Below are positions 25,645 to 35,191 of a stretch of 64,000 bases of DNA, one piece after another; position 1 is the first letter of the stretch, and each line of letters begins with the position of its first letter. Both the position numbers and the translations under genes were made by a program. Source of the DNA: Alphaproteobacteria bacterium (lineage in GTDB: Bacteria; Pseudomonadota; Alphaproteobacteria; CAAGCB01; CAG-977); contig CAAGEK010000073.1 in assembly GCA_900768845.1 (NCBI GenBank), positions 10,438 to 74,437 of the forward strand. Reading direction: 5' to 3'. The notes beneath the pieces are model-generated. The model did no database searches, was not told the DNA's origin, and saw nothing but the letters and a program-made list of their open reading frames with translations.

Positions 25645-27861
25645 TTAAAACTTGTTCGCCTTCGGAAAACCTACGGGCGGGAATTTCCCGACCTGCGCCC
25701 TGTGTCCCGTCCAGCCGACCAAATTCGTTTCGACACGCGTTCCGTTCCCGCACGGATAAGCCAACCCGTCGGCTTTGTTGAACAGTTTGATATCCGACAG
25801 GAAACAGTTTCCTTCCTTGTATTTTTGCAGGAAAACGCCCTGCCCCCGCGACATTTCGGGGATTTCCCGAATATCGAAAATCAAAAGCTTGCGGTTTTCA
25901 CCGACAACGGCGACTGTGTCCCCCTGATACGGCAAGCAAAAATGCGCCTTATCCCCTTCGGCAAGGTTCAATATGATTTTACCGTTCTTGGTTTGCGCGA
26001 CGACATCGTCCTCTTTGACGACAAATCCCCGTCCGCGCTTGGAGGCGACCAAACGTTTCTCTCCGGATTGATAAACGAACATTGATATGATGTCATCGTC
26101 TTCGGGCAAATCGACAGACAGGCGCAACGGTTCGCCGAACCCGCGGCCGCGAGGCAGTTTGTCGGCTCCCAAGGTATAAAAACGCCCGTTCGTCGCAAAC
26201 AGCAAAATCTTGTCCGTCGTTTGAACGTGCATTCCGAATTTCAGGGCGTCCCCTTCTTTGAATTTTATGTCGTCGTTCAAATCCACATGATTTTTCAACG
26301 CCCTGATCCAGCCTTTTTCCGACAAAATCACCGTAATCGGTTCTTTTTCAATCATGGCTTCGACGGGGACTTCGACAATGTCGGGCGCGCCCGTCACTTC
26401 GGTGCGGCGTTTGCCCAAAGGCGTATCCTGACCGTACTTCTTTTTCATTTCACGAATTTCGCCCGCAATCGCTTTCCAACGCAAAGCTTCATCCGCCAGC
26501 ATCGCTTCCAGTCCGGATTTTTCTTCGGCCAGCTTGTCATGTTCGGATTTAATCTGCATTTCTTCCAATTTGCGCAAAGAACGCAAACGCATATTCAAAA
26601 TCGATTCCGTTTGCAACTCGGTCAAATTGAACCGCTTCATCAAAACGGGTTTCGGCTCGTCTTCTTCACGAATGATGCGGATGACTTCGTCCAAATTCAG
26701 ATAGGCGATCAACAATCCGTTCAAGATTTCCATGCGGTTGTTGATTTTTTCCAGACGATGTGTCGAACGGCGGATTAAAACGTCCTGACGGTGAGCCAGA
26801 AATGCGGACAAAACCTCTTTCAGGCTCATGACACGCGGCACGCCGTCCTTATCCAAAACGTTCATATTCAAATTGAAATTGATCTGCAAATCCGTTTGAC
26901 GGAACAAATGCTCCATCAGCTGTTCGGCTTCGACGGTACGGTTGCGCGGTTCCAGAACGATACGGACGTTTTCGGCCGATTCATCCCTGACGTCCGCCAG
27001 AAAAGGCAGTTTTTTCTCCAACAAAAGCTTGGCGATGCGCGTGATCAGATCGGCCTTTTTAACCTGATACGGAATTTCGGTCACAACGATTTGATACAAC
27101 CCGTGCGACAACTGTTCCTTTTCCCATCGGGCGCGAACGCGGATCGCCCCCCGTCCCGTTTCATAAGCTTTCAAGATGTTTTCCGGACGTTCGGTAATCA
27201 AACCGCCCGTCGGGAAATCGGGACCTTTGACGAATTGGAGCAAATCTTTGACTTCGCTGTCGGGCTTTTTAATCAACAACAGCAAAGCGTCCGCCAGCTC
27301 TGCGACATTATGCGGAGCGATATTGGTCGCCATGCCGACGGCAATGCCCGAAGACCCGTTCGCCAGCAAATTCGGAAACGCCGACGGCATAACGACGGGT
27401 TCATCCTCTTCTCCCGAATAAGTCGGCCGGAAATCGACCGTTCCGTCGTTTAAATTTTCCATAATCGACAGGGCGACCGAAGTCAGGCGGGCTTCGGTGT
27501 AACGCATGGCGGCGGCGTTGTCCCCGTCAATGTTGCCGAAGTTCCCCTGCCCTTCGACCAAAGGGTAGCGCACGGCGAAATCCTGAGCCAAACGCACCAT
27601 GGCTTCGTAAACGGCCGTATCGCCGTGGGGATGGTATTTACCGATAACGTCGCCGACGACGCGGGCGCATTTTTTAAACCCCGAAGACGGATCCAGCTTT
27701 AACAGATTCATGGCATACAGCAAGCGGCGGTGGACGGGTTTCAACCCGTCGCGCACATCCGGCAGGGAACGCGACACGATTGTGGACATCGCGTATGCCA
27801 GATAGCGTTCGCCCAAAGCTTCGGCCATCTTGGTTTCTTTAATCTGTTCGTTTTCGCTCAT
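25645..27861 (-). CDS. parC: DNA topoisomerase IV subunit A
   Basis: A 738-residue ParC. The catalytic tyrosine lies in AAMRYTEARL, the drug-pocket helix is KYHPHGDTAVYEAMVRLAQ, and the C-terminal part has the degenerate beta-pinwheel blades of ParC (no GyrA-box). It decatenates sister chromosomes with ParE, which is not in this window. The position equal to Ser80 of E. coli ParC is Thr here. The gene follows recO by 12 bases and closes the folK-to-parC run. Confidence 0.93.
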   Translation of the reverse strand: MSENEQIKETKMAEALGERYLAYAMSTIVSRSLPDVRDGLKPVHRRLLYAMNLLKLDPSSGFKKCARVVGDVIGKYHPHGDTAVYEAMVRLAQDFAVRYPLVEGQGNFGNIDGDNAAAMRYTEARLTSVALSIMENLNDGTVDFRPTYSGEEDEPVVMPSAFPNLLANGSSGIAVGMATNIAPHNVAELADALLLLIKKPDSEVKDLLQFVKGPDFPTGGLITERPENILKAYETGRGAIRVRARWEKEQLSHGLYQIVVTEIPYQVKKADLITRIAKLLLEKKLPFLADVRDESAENVRIVLEPRNRTVEAEQLMEHLFRQTDLQINFNLNMNVLDKDGVPRVMSLKEVLSAFLAHRQDVLIRRSTHRLEKINNRMEILNGLLIAYLNLDEVIRIIREEDEPKPVLMKRFNLTELQTESILNMRLRSLRKLEEMQIKSEHDKLAEEKSGLEAMLADEALRWKAIAGEIREMKKKYGQDTPLGKRRTEVTGAPDIVEVPVEAMIEKEPITVILSEKGWIRALKNHVDLNDDIKFKEGDALKFGMHVQTTDKILLFATNGRFYTLGADKLPRGRGFGEPLRLSVDLPEDDDIISMFVYQSGEKRLVASKRGRGFVVKEDDVVAQTKNGKIILNLAEGDKAHFCLPYQGDTVAVVGENRKLLIFDIREIPEMSRGQGVFLQKYKEGNCFLSDIKLFNKADGLAYPCGNGTRVETNLVGWTGHRAQVGKFPPVGFPKANKF

Positions 27862-27873
27862 TTCAATCCGCCT

Positions 27874-28623
27874 TTAATTGTTGTTTGACGGCGTTTTTCC
27901 GTATGTTGCGGAAACGGCCTCTATCAAACGCGCCCTGACTGCGGGGATACGGCAGTCTAGCGTTTTTGAAAGGTGGTTTTCAAGAAAAAAACCCGTTAAA
28001 AAGAACGCATTTTTCAAGTCTTCAAGGTCTTTCGGGGCTTTTCCCGAAACCGTTAAAAATTCGGGCAGAATCAGCAACTTTTCCTTCCACGGCTCACCCG
28101 CTTCGGCGCAAACGGCGCGCCCCGACTTCGGGGAAACATAAGCCAACCCCCGCGTCGTTCCGGTCAAAGCGCACGATGACAAATCCAGCCCGAAACCGGA
28201 CAAAGCCAGCAATTCCGTTTCCCACCGGACATAACGTTCCGGCCATCCTCCGAATTCCAGCAACGCGATTTGTTCCAGCGTTTTTTTGAAAAAATCGCCG
28301 ACAGGCTCGCGTTCGGGAATCAAATCCGACATGGCACAAATGCACGACAGAGCGGTCAAACGGTCGGCCTCATCCAAAAAGCGGGCGGCGTAAGCCGTTG
28401 AAAGTTCCGCCGAAACCGTGCCGAGATGCTCTTCCAAACGCGCTTTCCAACGCAGGCCGACCAGATTGCCTTGCTGTAAAACGCCGGCGTTCCGTTTACC
28501 GAAAGCCCCTTTGCACAAACCGGCGTAACGCCCGTGTTCCGCCGTCAAAAAAGAAACGACGGCGTCGTTTTCCCCGAATTTGCGAACAGACAGAACCAAG
28601 CCCGCATCTGTCCACTCAAGCAT
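27874..28623 (-). CDS. recO: DNA repair protein RecO
   Basis: A 249-residue RecO: an N-terminal OB fold (LVLSVRKFGENDAVVSFLTAEHGRYAGLCKGAF) followed by a helical domain. The alphaproteobacterial version lacks the full zinc cysteine set. It loads RecA onto SSB-coated gaps with RecR. ATG at 28623 lies inside the last codons of era (8-base overlap), implying coupled translation; the frame extends upstream only across era. Confidence 0.9.
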   Translation of the reverse strand: MLEWTDAGLVLSVRKFGENDAVVSFLTAEHGRYAGLCKGAFGKRNAGVLQQGNLVGLRWKARLEEHLGTVSAELSTAYAARFLDEADRLTALSCICAMSDLIPEREPVGDFFKKTLEQIALLEFGGWPERYVRWETELLALSGFGLDLSSCALTGTTRGLAYVSPKSGRAVCAEAGEPWKEKLLILPEFLTVSGKAPKDLEDLKNAFFLTGFFLENHLSKTLDCRIPAVRARLIEAVSATYGKTPSNNN

Positions 28624-29518
28624 TGAAATCCAGTCCCCACAAACGGTATCTGGCCGGATCGTCACCCCATTTTTCGCGGACTTTGACGAACAAAAACAAA
28701 TGGATGCGACATTCAAACAAGCTTTCCAGTTCCTGCCTCGCCTGAGATCCGATTTTTTTTATCATCGACCCGTTTTTGCCCAATATGATCCGCCGCTGAT
28801 TTTCCTTTTCCACGAAAACGGTCTGTTCCAAACGCGCACTGCCGTCCGGATTGTCTTTCCACATATCGGTTTCGACGGTCAGAATGTACGGCAGTTCCTC
28901 ACGCAAGTTCAAATACATCTTTTCACGCGTGATTTCCGCCGCCAACAAGCGGTTCGGCAAATCGGACACCTGATCTTCGGGGAACATGAAAGGGCTTTCG
29001 GGCATTCGGGAAACCAGATAATTTTCCAAATCCTCCGTCCCTTCGCCGTTCAGGGCGGAAACCATGAACGTTTCTTCAAACGCATAAAGCCCGTTTATTT
29101 CCGACGACAGCTTTAACAGCTTTTCACCTTTGGTCAAATCGGTCTTGTTCAGGACAAGGACGGCTTTTTCCCTGTTTTTTTTCAAAGAATCAATAATTGA
29201 ACGCGTATCGTCGTCCAGCCCTCTGCGCGCATCGACGACTAACAGGCGCACGTCGGAATATTCCGCCTCGGCCCACGCCGAAGCGACCATGGCGCGATCC
29301 AAACGGCGTTTCGGTTTGAAAATCCCCGGAGTGTCGACCAAAACGATTTCACAATCGCCTTTTACAACAATCCCCCGTACCCGCGACCGCGTCGTTTGGA
29401 CTTTCGGCGATACGATCGACACTTTCGCCCCGACCATATAATTGACCAATGTCGACTTTCCCGCGTTCGGAGCCCCCAACAGCGTTACAAAACCGCATTT
29501 GCTTTCCGTTTCAGGCAT
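28616..29518 (-). CDS. era: GTPase Era
   Basis: A 300-residue GTPase: G1 GAPNAGKST, G3 DTPG and G4 NKTD, followed by a C-terminal KH domain (about 205-295) with KIGSQARQELESLFECRIHL. It binds the 3' end of 16S rRNA and checks small-subunit assembly. The start overlaps the end of rnc by 8 bases. The rnc-era-recO order is conserved across proteobacteria. Confidence 0.95.
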   Translation of the reverse strand: MPETESKCGFVTLLGAPNAGKSTLVNYMVGAKVSIVSPKVQTTRSRVRGIVVKGDCEIVLVDTPGIFKPKRRLDRAMVASAWAEAEYSDVRLLVVDARRGLDDDTRSIIDSLKKNREKAVLVLNKTDLTKGEKLLKLSSEINGLYAFEETFMVSALNGEGTEDLENYLVSRMPESPFMFPEDQVSDLPNRLLAAEITREKMYLNLREELPYILTVETDMWKDNPDGSARLEQTVFVEKENQRRIILGKNGSMIKKIGSQARQELESLFECRIHLFLFVKVREKWGDDPARYRLWGLDFNA

Positions 29519-30191
29519 GGGGATTGACCACTTTCAGCAACGCGGCGGCGGCGGCCTGTCCCGCAGAGCGTTTGGAATTTCCGTGCGCCGTAACGGGTTT
29601 GACGCCTTTAACGGAAACTTGCATCAGAAATTCGGGATCGTGATCCGGCCCCGTAACGCTTAAAACCCTGTACGCCGGCAACGGAAGCTTTCTGGCCTGA
29701 GCCCATTCCTGCAATCGGGTTTTCGCGTCAACCGGCGGCAGTTTCGATTCTTGCATCAACGGCGTCCAGTATTTTCTGATAAAGTGTTCGGCCGCAGGCA
29801 ATCCGGCGTCCAAATATAATGCCGCAACGCACGCTTCGCACACGTCGGACAGCAATGTTTTGGAATGCCTGTCAATCGAATTGCTCTCGCTTTTGGGAAA
29901 GATGAAGTAATCCCCCAAATCCATTTTCTCTGCAACGACGGCCAAAGTTTCCGCCCTGACCAATTCGGAATGGCGTTTGGCCAAATCGCCTTCGGGCTCG
30001 TCGGGATACGTTTCATACAGCATTTCGGCGACGATAAGCCCCAAAACGCGGTCGCCCAGAAACTCCAAACGTTCATAGCCGATGAAATAATTTCCGAACC
30101 CCAGAGTCACGGCCTGTTTCAACAAGGCCTCATTCCTGAAAACGTGTTCCAGAAATTCGTACAACCCGCGAAAATCCTTGCCGGTAATCAT
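29511..30191 (-). CDS. rnc: Ribonuclease III
   Basis: A 226-residue enzyme, the family's usual length. The signature is YERLEFLGDRVLGL with catalytic acidic residues, a second acidic site is in LLSDVCEACVAALYLD, and a double-stranded-RNA-binding domain follows (about 155-225, TRLQEWAQARKLPLP to SAGQAAAAALLK). It processes rRNA precursors and structured mRNAs and might act on the arfA hairpin. The ATG at 30191 shares a base with the lepB stop (TGATG). Confidence 0.95.
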   Translation of the reverse strand: MITGKDFRGLYEFLEHVFRNEALLKQAVTLGFGNYFIGYERLEFLGDRVLGLIVAEMLYETYPDEPEGDLAKRHSELVRAETLAVVAEKMDLGDYFIFPKSESNSIDRHSKTLLSDVCEACVAALYLDAGLPAAEHFIRKYWTPLMQESKLPPVDAKTRLQEWAQARKLPLPAYRVLSVTGPDHDPEFLMQVSVKGVKPVTAHGNSKRSAGQAAAAALLKVVNPHA

Positions 30192-30922
30192 CAGTGAATC
30201 CCGTTGAACAAACGCGACCAACGCACGGCCATCGGCCATTTCCAGATTTCCCAGCATCTGGCCGATCCGTCGTTTGAAAAGAACAGGAATTTGGCGCGGC
30301 CGACCAAATTGACCGCAGGGACGAAGCCGACTTTGACCGACCGGCTGTCCAACGAATTGTCGCGGTTGTCACCCATCATAAAGAAATGGCCGTCGGGAAC
30401 GGTAAATTCTTCGGTATTGTCAAAAGGCCCGTCGTCCGACATTTCAATAATCGGATGTTTAAACCCGTCGGGAAGGATTTCGGTATATTTTTCAAAACGC
30501 ATGGCCTTGCCGCGTTCGTCACGCATGACGTATTCGCCTTCGTGAATGCGTTCAAGCATTTTTCCGTTAATGTACAAACGGCCTTCCTTGACCTGAATTT
30601 TATCTCCGGGCAAGCCGATCAGGCGTTTGATGTAATCCGTGCTGTTGTCCGAGGGCAACTTGAAAACAATCACGTCGCCGCGTTCGGGTTCCGTATAGAA
30701 AATGCGCCCTTTGAACAAAGGAACGCCCAACGGCAGAGAATAACGGCTGTATCCGTATGACATTTTCGACACGAACAGGTAATCGCCGACCAGCAAAGAC
30801 GGTATCATGGACCCCGAAGGGATGCTGAACGGCTCGATAAAGGCCGTCCTGACGAACAAAGCTACCAAAACCGCGTAAAACAGCGTTTTTGCCGTATCCC
30901 AAAAACCGGATTTCTCTTCCAT
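30191..30922 (-). CDS. lepB: Signal peptidase I
   Basis: A 243-residue inner-membrane peptidase with one N-terminal membrane segment (TLFYAVLVALFVRTAFI). The catalytic Ser is in SIPSGSMIPSLLVGD, the Lys in STDYIKRLIGLPGDKI, and box E reads MGDNRDNSLDSR. It cleaves Sec and Tat signal peptides at the outer face of the membrane. The start at 30922 is chosen for its AAGGA site and because earlier codons run through the acpS gene in another frame. Confidence 0.93.
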   Translation of the reverse strand: MEEKSGFWDTAKTLFYAVLVALFVRTAFIEPFSIPSGSMIPSLLVGDYLFVSKMSYGYSRYSLPLGVPLFKGRIFYTEPERGDVIVFKLPSDNSTDYIKRLIGLPGDKIQVKEGRLYINGKMLERIHEGEYVMRDERGKAMRFEKYTEILPDGFKHPIIEMSDDGPFDNTEEFTVPDGHFFMMGDNRDNSLDSRSVKVGFVPAVNLVGRAKFLFFSNDGSARCWEIWKWPMAVRWSRLFNGIH

Positions 30923-30936
30923 TTTCAAAACATCCT

Positions 30937-31365
30937 TCACATAATTTCCGCGGCGTCGTCTTCCGCACTGATAATGACGATGGCATGAGCCGTCGGGTAT
31001 TCGTCCGTCATCGAAACGCGGATGAACGGGGCTTTTCCCGCGGGAACCAGAGATTTCAACCGTTCCCGCGCCCCTCCCGTCAACGTTATGACGGGTTGGC
31101 CGGACGGCAGGTTGGAATTGACCATATCGCGCCAGAACACACCCTGCGACAAACCGGTTCCCAAAGCCTTCGAACACGCTTCCTTGGCGGCGAAACGCAT
31201 GGCGTAAGCCCCCGCCCTTTTCCGTTCGGATTTCGCCCCTCTGCGGTTGCACAAAGCCTGTTCTTCGGGGGTAAACACCCTGCGGCAAAAAGCCTTTTCC
31301 GAACGTTCCAAAATACGTTCAATGCGGCGAATGTCAACCAAATCCGTACCGACGCCGATAATCAT
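30937..31365 (-). CDS. acpS: Holo-[acyl-carrier-protein] synthase
   Basis: A 142-residue enzyme with the family motifs GVGTDLVDIRRIE near the N-terminus and RFAAKEACSKALGTG (the metal-binding Glu is in AAKEA). It transfers phosphopantetheine from CoA to acyl carrier protein. It starts 2 bases after the rsh stop and ends 14 bases before lepB. Confidence 0.93.
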   Translation of the reverse strand: MIIGVGTDLVDIRRIERILERSEKAFCRRVFTPEEQALCNRRGAKSERKRAGAYAMRFAAKEACSKALGTGLSQGVFWRDMVNSNLPSGQPVITLTGGARERLKSLVPAGKAPFIRVSMTDEYPTAHAIVIISAEDDAAEIM

Positions 31366-31367
31366 GA

Positions 31368-33524
31368 CTAATCCTGCGACCGGCGGACGGAGCTAATCCC
31401 CGGACAAGCCCGCAACGCCGCCATGATGTCGTTCAAATGCCGGACGTCCTGAACTTCGATATCGACGGTCAACTCGAAAAATCCTGCCGTTCGGGTCAGG
31501 ATCTTCAAGTTGCTGATATTGCCGTGATTTTTTGCAATAACCGTCGACAATGTCCCCAAGCTCCCCGGTTGGTTGACCAAAACCAGACGGATGCGGGAAA
31601 CATGGCTTTCGTTCGACACGGCTTCTTCGTTCCACGAAATGTCCAGCCAGCGTTCCGGTTCCGCCGAATATTTTTCCAACGTCACACAGTCGATCGTATG
31701 AACGGTTACGCCTTTGCCCGTCGTGACGATGCCGACAATGCGATCGCCGGGCAAAGGATGACAGCACTTGGCAAAATTCACCGCCAATCCGGGAATCAAT
31801 CCGTTGATCGGCATATTGTTCTTTTTATGGTCGGGGACTTTGTCGCCGATTTTCTTGGCCGAACGTTTAATCGCATCAACCACGCGAACGAAACGCGACT
31901 TGTGACCGGGGAACACCGCATCCACGACGTCGGACGGCAATATCAAACCTTCCCCGACCGCGGCGATCAAATCGTCGGTTTCGGGTTGTTTGAAATTAGC
32001 CAGAACGTTTTCCAGACTTTTGTCCGTATATTCGTAACCTTCGTTTTTATACGCCCGTTGCAAAATCTGGCGTCCCGCTTCCAGATACTGCTCGCGTTTT
32101 TGCGCCCGTACAAAACGGCGGATGGCGGCACGCGCCTTTCCCGTCACGACGAAACGATCCCATTCCAAAGAAGGGTTTTGCGTTTTGGAAGTCAGGATTT
32201 CAACCTGATCCCCGTTGTTCAAAACCGTCCGCAAAGGACGGATTTTTCCGTTGATCTTCGCTCCGACACATTTGTTTCCCACGCCGGAATGAACGGCATA
32301 GGCGAAATCGACGGGAGTTGCGTTCTTCGGCAACGTAATCAAATCGCCCTTCGGGGAAAAACAGAACACTTCATCCTGATACATTTCAAGCTTTGTGTGT
32401 TCCAGAAACTCTTCGGAATTATCGGATTGTTCCATAATATCCAACAATTCGCGCATCCACCGGAACTGGCGGCCGTCGGTTTTGTAATCGCCTTGTTTGT
32501 AACGCCAGTGCGCCGCAAGGCCGATTTCGGCGACGTCGTGCATTTCCTGCGTTCGGATTTGAATTTCAATCCTGTGCTTTTCGGGGCCGATGACGCCGGT
32601 GTGCAAAGATTTGTAGCCGTTGGGTTTGGGCGTGGAAATATAATCCTTGTACCGCCCCGGAACCATCGGATATTTGGTATGAATAATCCCTAAAACGTGG
32701 TAACAGTCGGCGACCGTAGGAACGATGACGCGAAAAGCGATAATGTCGGAAAGCTGTTCAAACGTGACGTTTTTGCTTTGCATTTTGCGCCAGATCGAAT
32801 ACGGCGATTTTTCACGCCCCGTAATTTCGACATGGATTCCCGCGTCTTTGAAATCGGCGTAAAGGGCGTCGATAATCCGCTGAACCATGTTGCCGCCCTG
32901 CTCGCGCAAAAAGGACAAACGCGCCGTGATGGATTCGTAAGCCTCGGGATGCAATTCCTTGAACGCCAGCTCTTCAAGCTCGTTCTTCATTTCCTGCATA
33001 CCTATACGTTCGGCCAGAGGAGCGTAAATTTCCATCGTTTCCGATGCGATGCGCCGCCGCTTGTCGGGGTTTTTGAAAAATTTCAGCGTCCTCATATTGT
33101 GGACGCGGTCGGCCAGCTTGACCAACAGGACGCGGATGTCTTCCGACATCGCCAGCAACAGCTTGCGGAAATTTTCGGCCTGTTTCGCCTGTCCCGACTG
33201 GAATTGGATGGTGCTGAGTTTCGTGACGCCTTCGACCAGTTTGGCGATTTCCTCGCCGAACAAATCCTTGATGTCCTCATAAGAAGCGGCCGTATCCTCG
33301 ATCGTATCGTGCAACAAAGCCGTTACGATCGAAGCGTAATCCAGTTTGTATTCCGTCAGGATGCCGGCGACTTCGACGGGATGGGAAAAATACGGATCCC
33401 CCGACGCACGTTTTTGGGAACCGTGCATTTTCACGGCGAAAACATACGCCCGATCCAACCCTTCTTCATCAACGTCGGGGTCGTAGGAACGGACTCTGTC
33501 AACCAATTCAAACTGTCGGAGCAT
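31368..33524 (-). CDS. rsh: Bifunctional (p)ppGpp synthetase/hydrolase
   Basis: A 718-residue RelA/SpoT homologue. The HD hydrolase (about 25-180) keeps HDTIEDT, the synthetase (about 230-350) keeps YKDYISTPKPNGYKSLHT, TGS starts with FCFSPKGDLITLPKNATP, a conserved-cysteine segment reads NFAKCCHPLPGDRIVG, and a C-terminal ACT domain ends the protein. Both active sites look intact, so one enzyme makes and breaks the stringent alarmone, as usual in alphaproteobacteria. The ATG at 33524 is preferred to GTG at 33530 because AAAGGG is then properly spaced. Confidence 0.94.
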   Translation of the reverse strand: MLRQFELVDRVRSYDPDVDEEGLDRAYVFAVKMHGSQKRASGDPYFSHPVEVAGILTEYKLDYASIVTALLHDTIEDTAASYEDIKDLFGEEIAKLVEGVTKLSTIQFQSGQAKQAENFRKLLLAMSEDIRVLLVKLADRVHNMRTLKFFKNPDKRRRIASETMEIYAPLAERIGMQEMKNELEELAFKELHPEAYESITARLSFLREQGGNMVQRIIDALYADFKDAGIHVEITGREKSPYSIWRKMQSKNVTFEQLSDIIAFRVIVPTVADCYHVLGIIHTKYPMVPGRYKDYISTPKPNGYKSLHTGVIGPEKHRIEIQIRTQEMHDVAEIGLAAHWRYKQGDYKTDGRQFRWMRELLDIMEQSDNSEEFLEHTKLEMYQDEVFCFSPKGDLITLPKNATPVDFAYAVHSGVGNKCVGAKINGKIRPLRTVLNNGDQVEILTSKTQNPSLEWDRFVVTGKARAAIRRFVRAQKREQYLEAGRQILQRAYKNEGYEYTDKSLENVLANFKQPETDDLIAAVGEGLILPSDVVDAVFPGHKSRFVRVVDAIKRSAKKIGDKVPDHKKNNMPINGLIPGLAVNFAKCCHPLPGDRIVGIVTTGKGVTVHTIDCVTLEKYSAEPERWLDISWNEEAVSNESHVSRIRLVLVNQPGSLGTLSTVIAKNHGNISNLKILTRTAGFFELTVDIEVQDVRHLNDIMAALRACPGISSVRRSQD

Positions 33525-33549
33525 CTTCACCGCCCTTTGTCAAGAACGA

Positions 33550-33912
33550 TCAGGGTTCTTCGGAAACCTCGAAAGATCCCGCTTCGGCCACTTCGCTTTG
33601 CGCGTCGTTGACATAAGCGAACTGGGCGGCCAATTCGGCTTCGGCCTCTTTGATTTCGTTTTGTTCGGACGCCGCTTCTTCGGCCTTGACGAACTTTTGC
33701 ATTCCGGAAACCAAAGAATTTTCCAATGTGTCCAAATTGACGGTTTCTTCGGCGATTTCACGCAGAGCAATAACCGAATTTTTATCGTTGTCCTTCTCAA
33801 CCGTCAAAGCCGCTCCCGCGCTGATGTCTTTGGCGCGCTGTGCGGCCATCAAAACCAGATCGAAACGGTTGGGAACTTTTAATACGCAATCTTCTACGGT
33901 AACGCGAGCCAT
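33550..33912 (-). CDS. rpoZ: RNA polymerase omega subunit
   Basis: A 120-residue protein with the omega signature at the N-terminus (MARVTVEDCVLKVPNRFDLV, then LMAAQRAKDISAG) and an acidic alphaproteobacterial C-terminal tail. It supports assembly of beta' and in many bacteria takes part in ppGpp binding, which fits its place before rsh. Confidence 0.93.
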   Translation of the reverse strand: MARVTVEDCVLKVPNRFDLVLMAAQRAKDISAGAALTVEKDNDKNSVIALREIAEETVNLDTLENSLVSGMQKFVKAEEAASEQNEIKEAEAELAAQFAYVNDAQSEVAEAGSFEVSEEP

Positions 33913-33965
33913 GTTCTTTATCTTTCGGTAAAACAGTTTTCAATGTGTACGCAAAGCCTTAAGGC

Positions 33966-33994
33966 ATAGTGCATATATCGGCTTTTTTTGTCAA
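33966..33994 (-). promoter_or_regulatory. rpoZ: Predicted rpoZ promoter
   Basis: On the minus strand TTGACA (33989-33994) is followed after 17 bases by CACTAT (33966-33971), about 55 bases before the rpoZ ATG. Confidence 0.55.
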
Positions 33995-34004
33995 AATTGC
34001 AAGC

Positions 34005-34493
34005 CTATTCTTTCACTATTTCCTGTCCTTCGGGCAACGCGTCGATCAATTCGTCAACGTTTCTGTGCAAAACGGGATGCGTCCAATCGGGGGCAATCTC
34101 GCGCAGAGGGTATAAAACAAAGGCGCGCAGGTGCATTCGCGGATGGGGGACGATCGTTTCGGGCGGTTCGTCGACGATTTCGTCATGATACGCCAGCAAA
34201 TCCAGATCCAAAACCCGTGCGGCGTTTTTCACCGTCCTGACCCGCCCCAGTTCGGCTTCGACCTTCAGCAAAGTCCGGATGAGCTCTTGCGGCGTTTGTT
34301 CCGTCCTGACGGAAAATACGCGGTTTTGATACCACGGCTGATCCGAAACGGGAACGGGTGCGGTTTCATACCATCCCGAACTTTTTTCTATGAAACACCC
34401 TTCTTTTTCCAAAAGTTCGTAAGCTTTTTCCAATGTTTCCTTCACCGTTCCGAAAGCACTTTGCAAATTGCCGCCCGTTCCTATCAGAATCAT
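34005..34493 (-). CDS. folK: Hydroxymethyldihydropterin pyrophosphokinase
   Basis: A 162-residue HPPK: GTGGNLQSAFGTVKETLEKA at the N-terminus, then WYETAPVPVSDQPWYQNRV, the metal/ATP motif RVLDLDLLAY and HPRMHLRAFVLYPL. It makes the pyrophosphorylated pterin for folate synthesis. The gene lies upstream of rpoZ on the same strand, as in other alphaproteobacteria. Confidence 0.93.
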   Translation of the reverse strand: MILIGTGGNLQSAFGTVKETLEKAYELLEKEGCFIEKSSGWYETAPVPVSDQPWYQNRVFSVRTEQTPQELIRTLLKVEAELGRVRTVKNAARVLDLDLLAYHDEIVDEPPETIVPHPRMHLRAFVLYPLREIAPDWTHPVLHRNVDELIDALPEGQEIVKE

Positions 34494-34510
34494 CTTGGAT
34501 TTTTCCTTTT

Positions 34511-34538
34511 TTAACGTTATCCTGTCGTATGTTATACT
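34511..34538 (+). promoter_or_regulatory. Predicted promoter of the NYN-domain gene
   Basis: TTAACG (34511-34516), a 16-base spacer and TATACT (34533-34538), about 33 bases before the ATG at 34571. Confidence 0.5.
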
Positions 34539-34570
34539 TATCGAAACAAGATATTGAAAGGAATAAATTT

Positions 34571-35191
34571 ATGCGCTGCTATGCCGGTGAAAAAATCGCC
34601 TTGTTCATTGACGGTTCAAATCTGTACGCCGCCGCCCGTTCTTTGGGATTTGACATCGATTACAGAAAGCTTTTGGATTTCTTTTCGACAAAAGGGCGTC
34701 TGATTCGGGCTTTTTATTATACCGCTTTGGTCGAAGATCAGGAATACTCCCCGATTCGCCCGTTGGTGGACTGGTTGGACTATAACGGATATACGATGGT
34801 CACGAAGCCCACGAAAGAATTTACGGACGCGATGGGACGCCGGAAAATAAAGGGCAATATGGATATCGAATTGGCCGTCGATTTGATGGAAATGGCGGAA
34901 AATATCGATCACGCGATTCTGTTTTCCGGCGACGGGGATTTTCGCAGTTTGGTCGAAGCCGTCCAAAGAAAGGGCGTCCGCGTCACCGTCGTCAGCACGG
35001 TTCAGTCGCAACCGCCCATGGTCGCCGACGAATTGCGCCGTCAGGCCGACCATTACACCGACCTGCAGGACTTGGCTCCGAACATCTCGCGCACGCCGCA
35101 AAGCGGAAAGCTTGATCCCGCTTTGTTAAGGGCTCAAAGCGCGCTTTATGACGGCGATATCGACGGTGAAAAGTCCGATTATGTCCCCTGA
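34571..35191 (+). CDS. NYN-domain (LabA/DUF88) nuclease-like protein
   Basis: A 206-residue NYN/PIN-like protein. The acidic residues of the fold are visible: ALFIDGSNLYAAARSLG (first Asp), KIKGNMDIELAVDLMEMAE (middle Asp) and AILFSGDGDFRSLVEAVQ (GDGDF). This pattern matches the DUF88/LabA family of metal-dependent RNases; the target RNA is unknown. The start at 34571 has AAAGGA upstream. The gene is divergent from folK and overlaps the glycosylase gene by 11 bases, so the two are probably one operon. Confidence 0.85.
   Translation: MRCYAGEKIALFIDGSNLYAAARSLGFDIDYRKLLDFFSTKGRLIRAFYYTALVEDQEYSPIRPLVDWLDYNGYTMVTKPTKEFTDAMGRRKIKGNMDIELAVDLMEMAENIDHAILFSGDGDFRSLVEAVQRKGVRVTVVSTVQSQPPMVADELRRQADHYTDLQDLAPNISRTPQSGKLDPALLRAQSALYDGDIDGEKSDYVP

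Noticed and set aside
25645..27861. Thr at the ParC position equal to Ser80 as a quinolone-resistance change
   Set aside because: Thr can be the natural residue in a lineage; nothing in the sequence shows acquired resistance.
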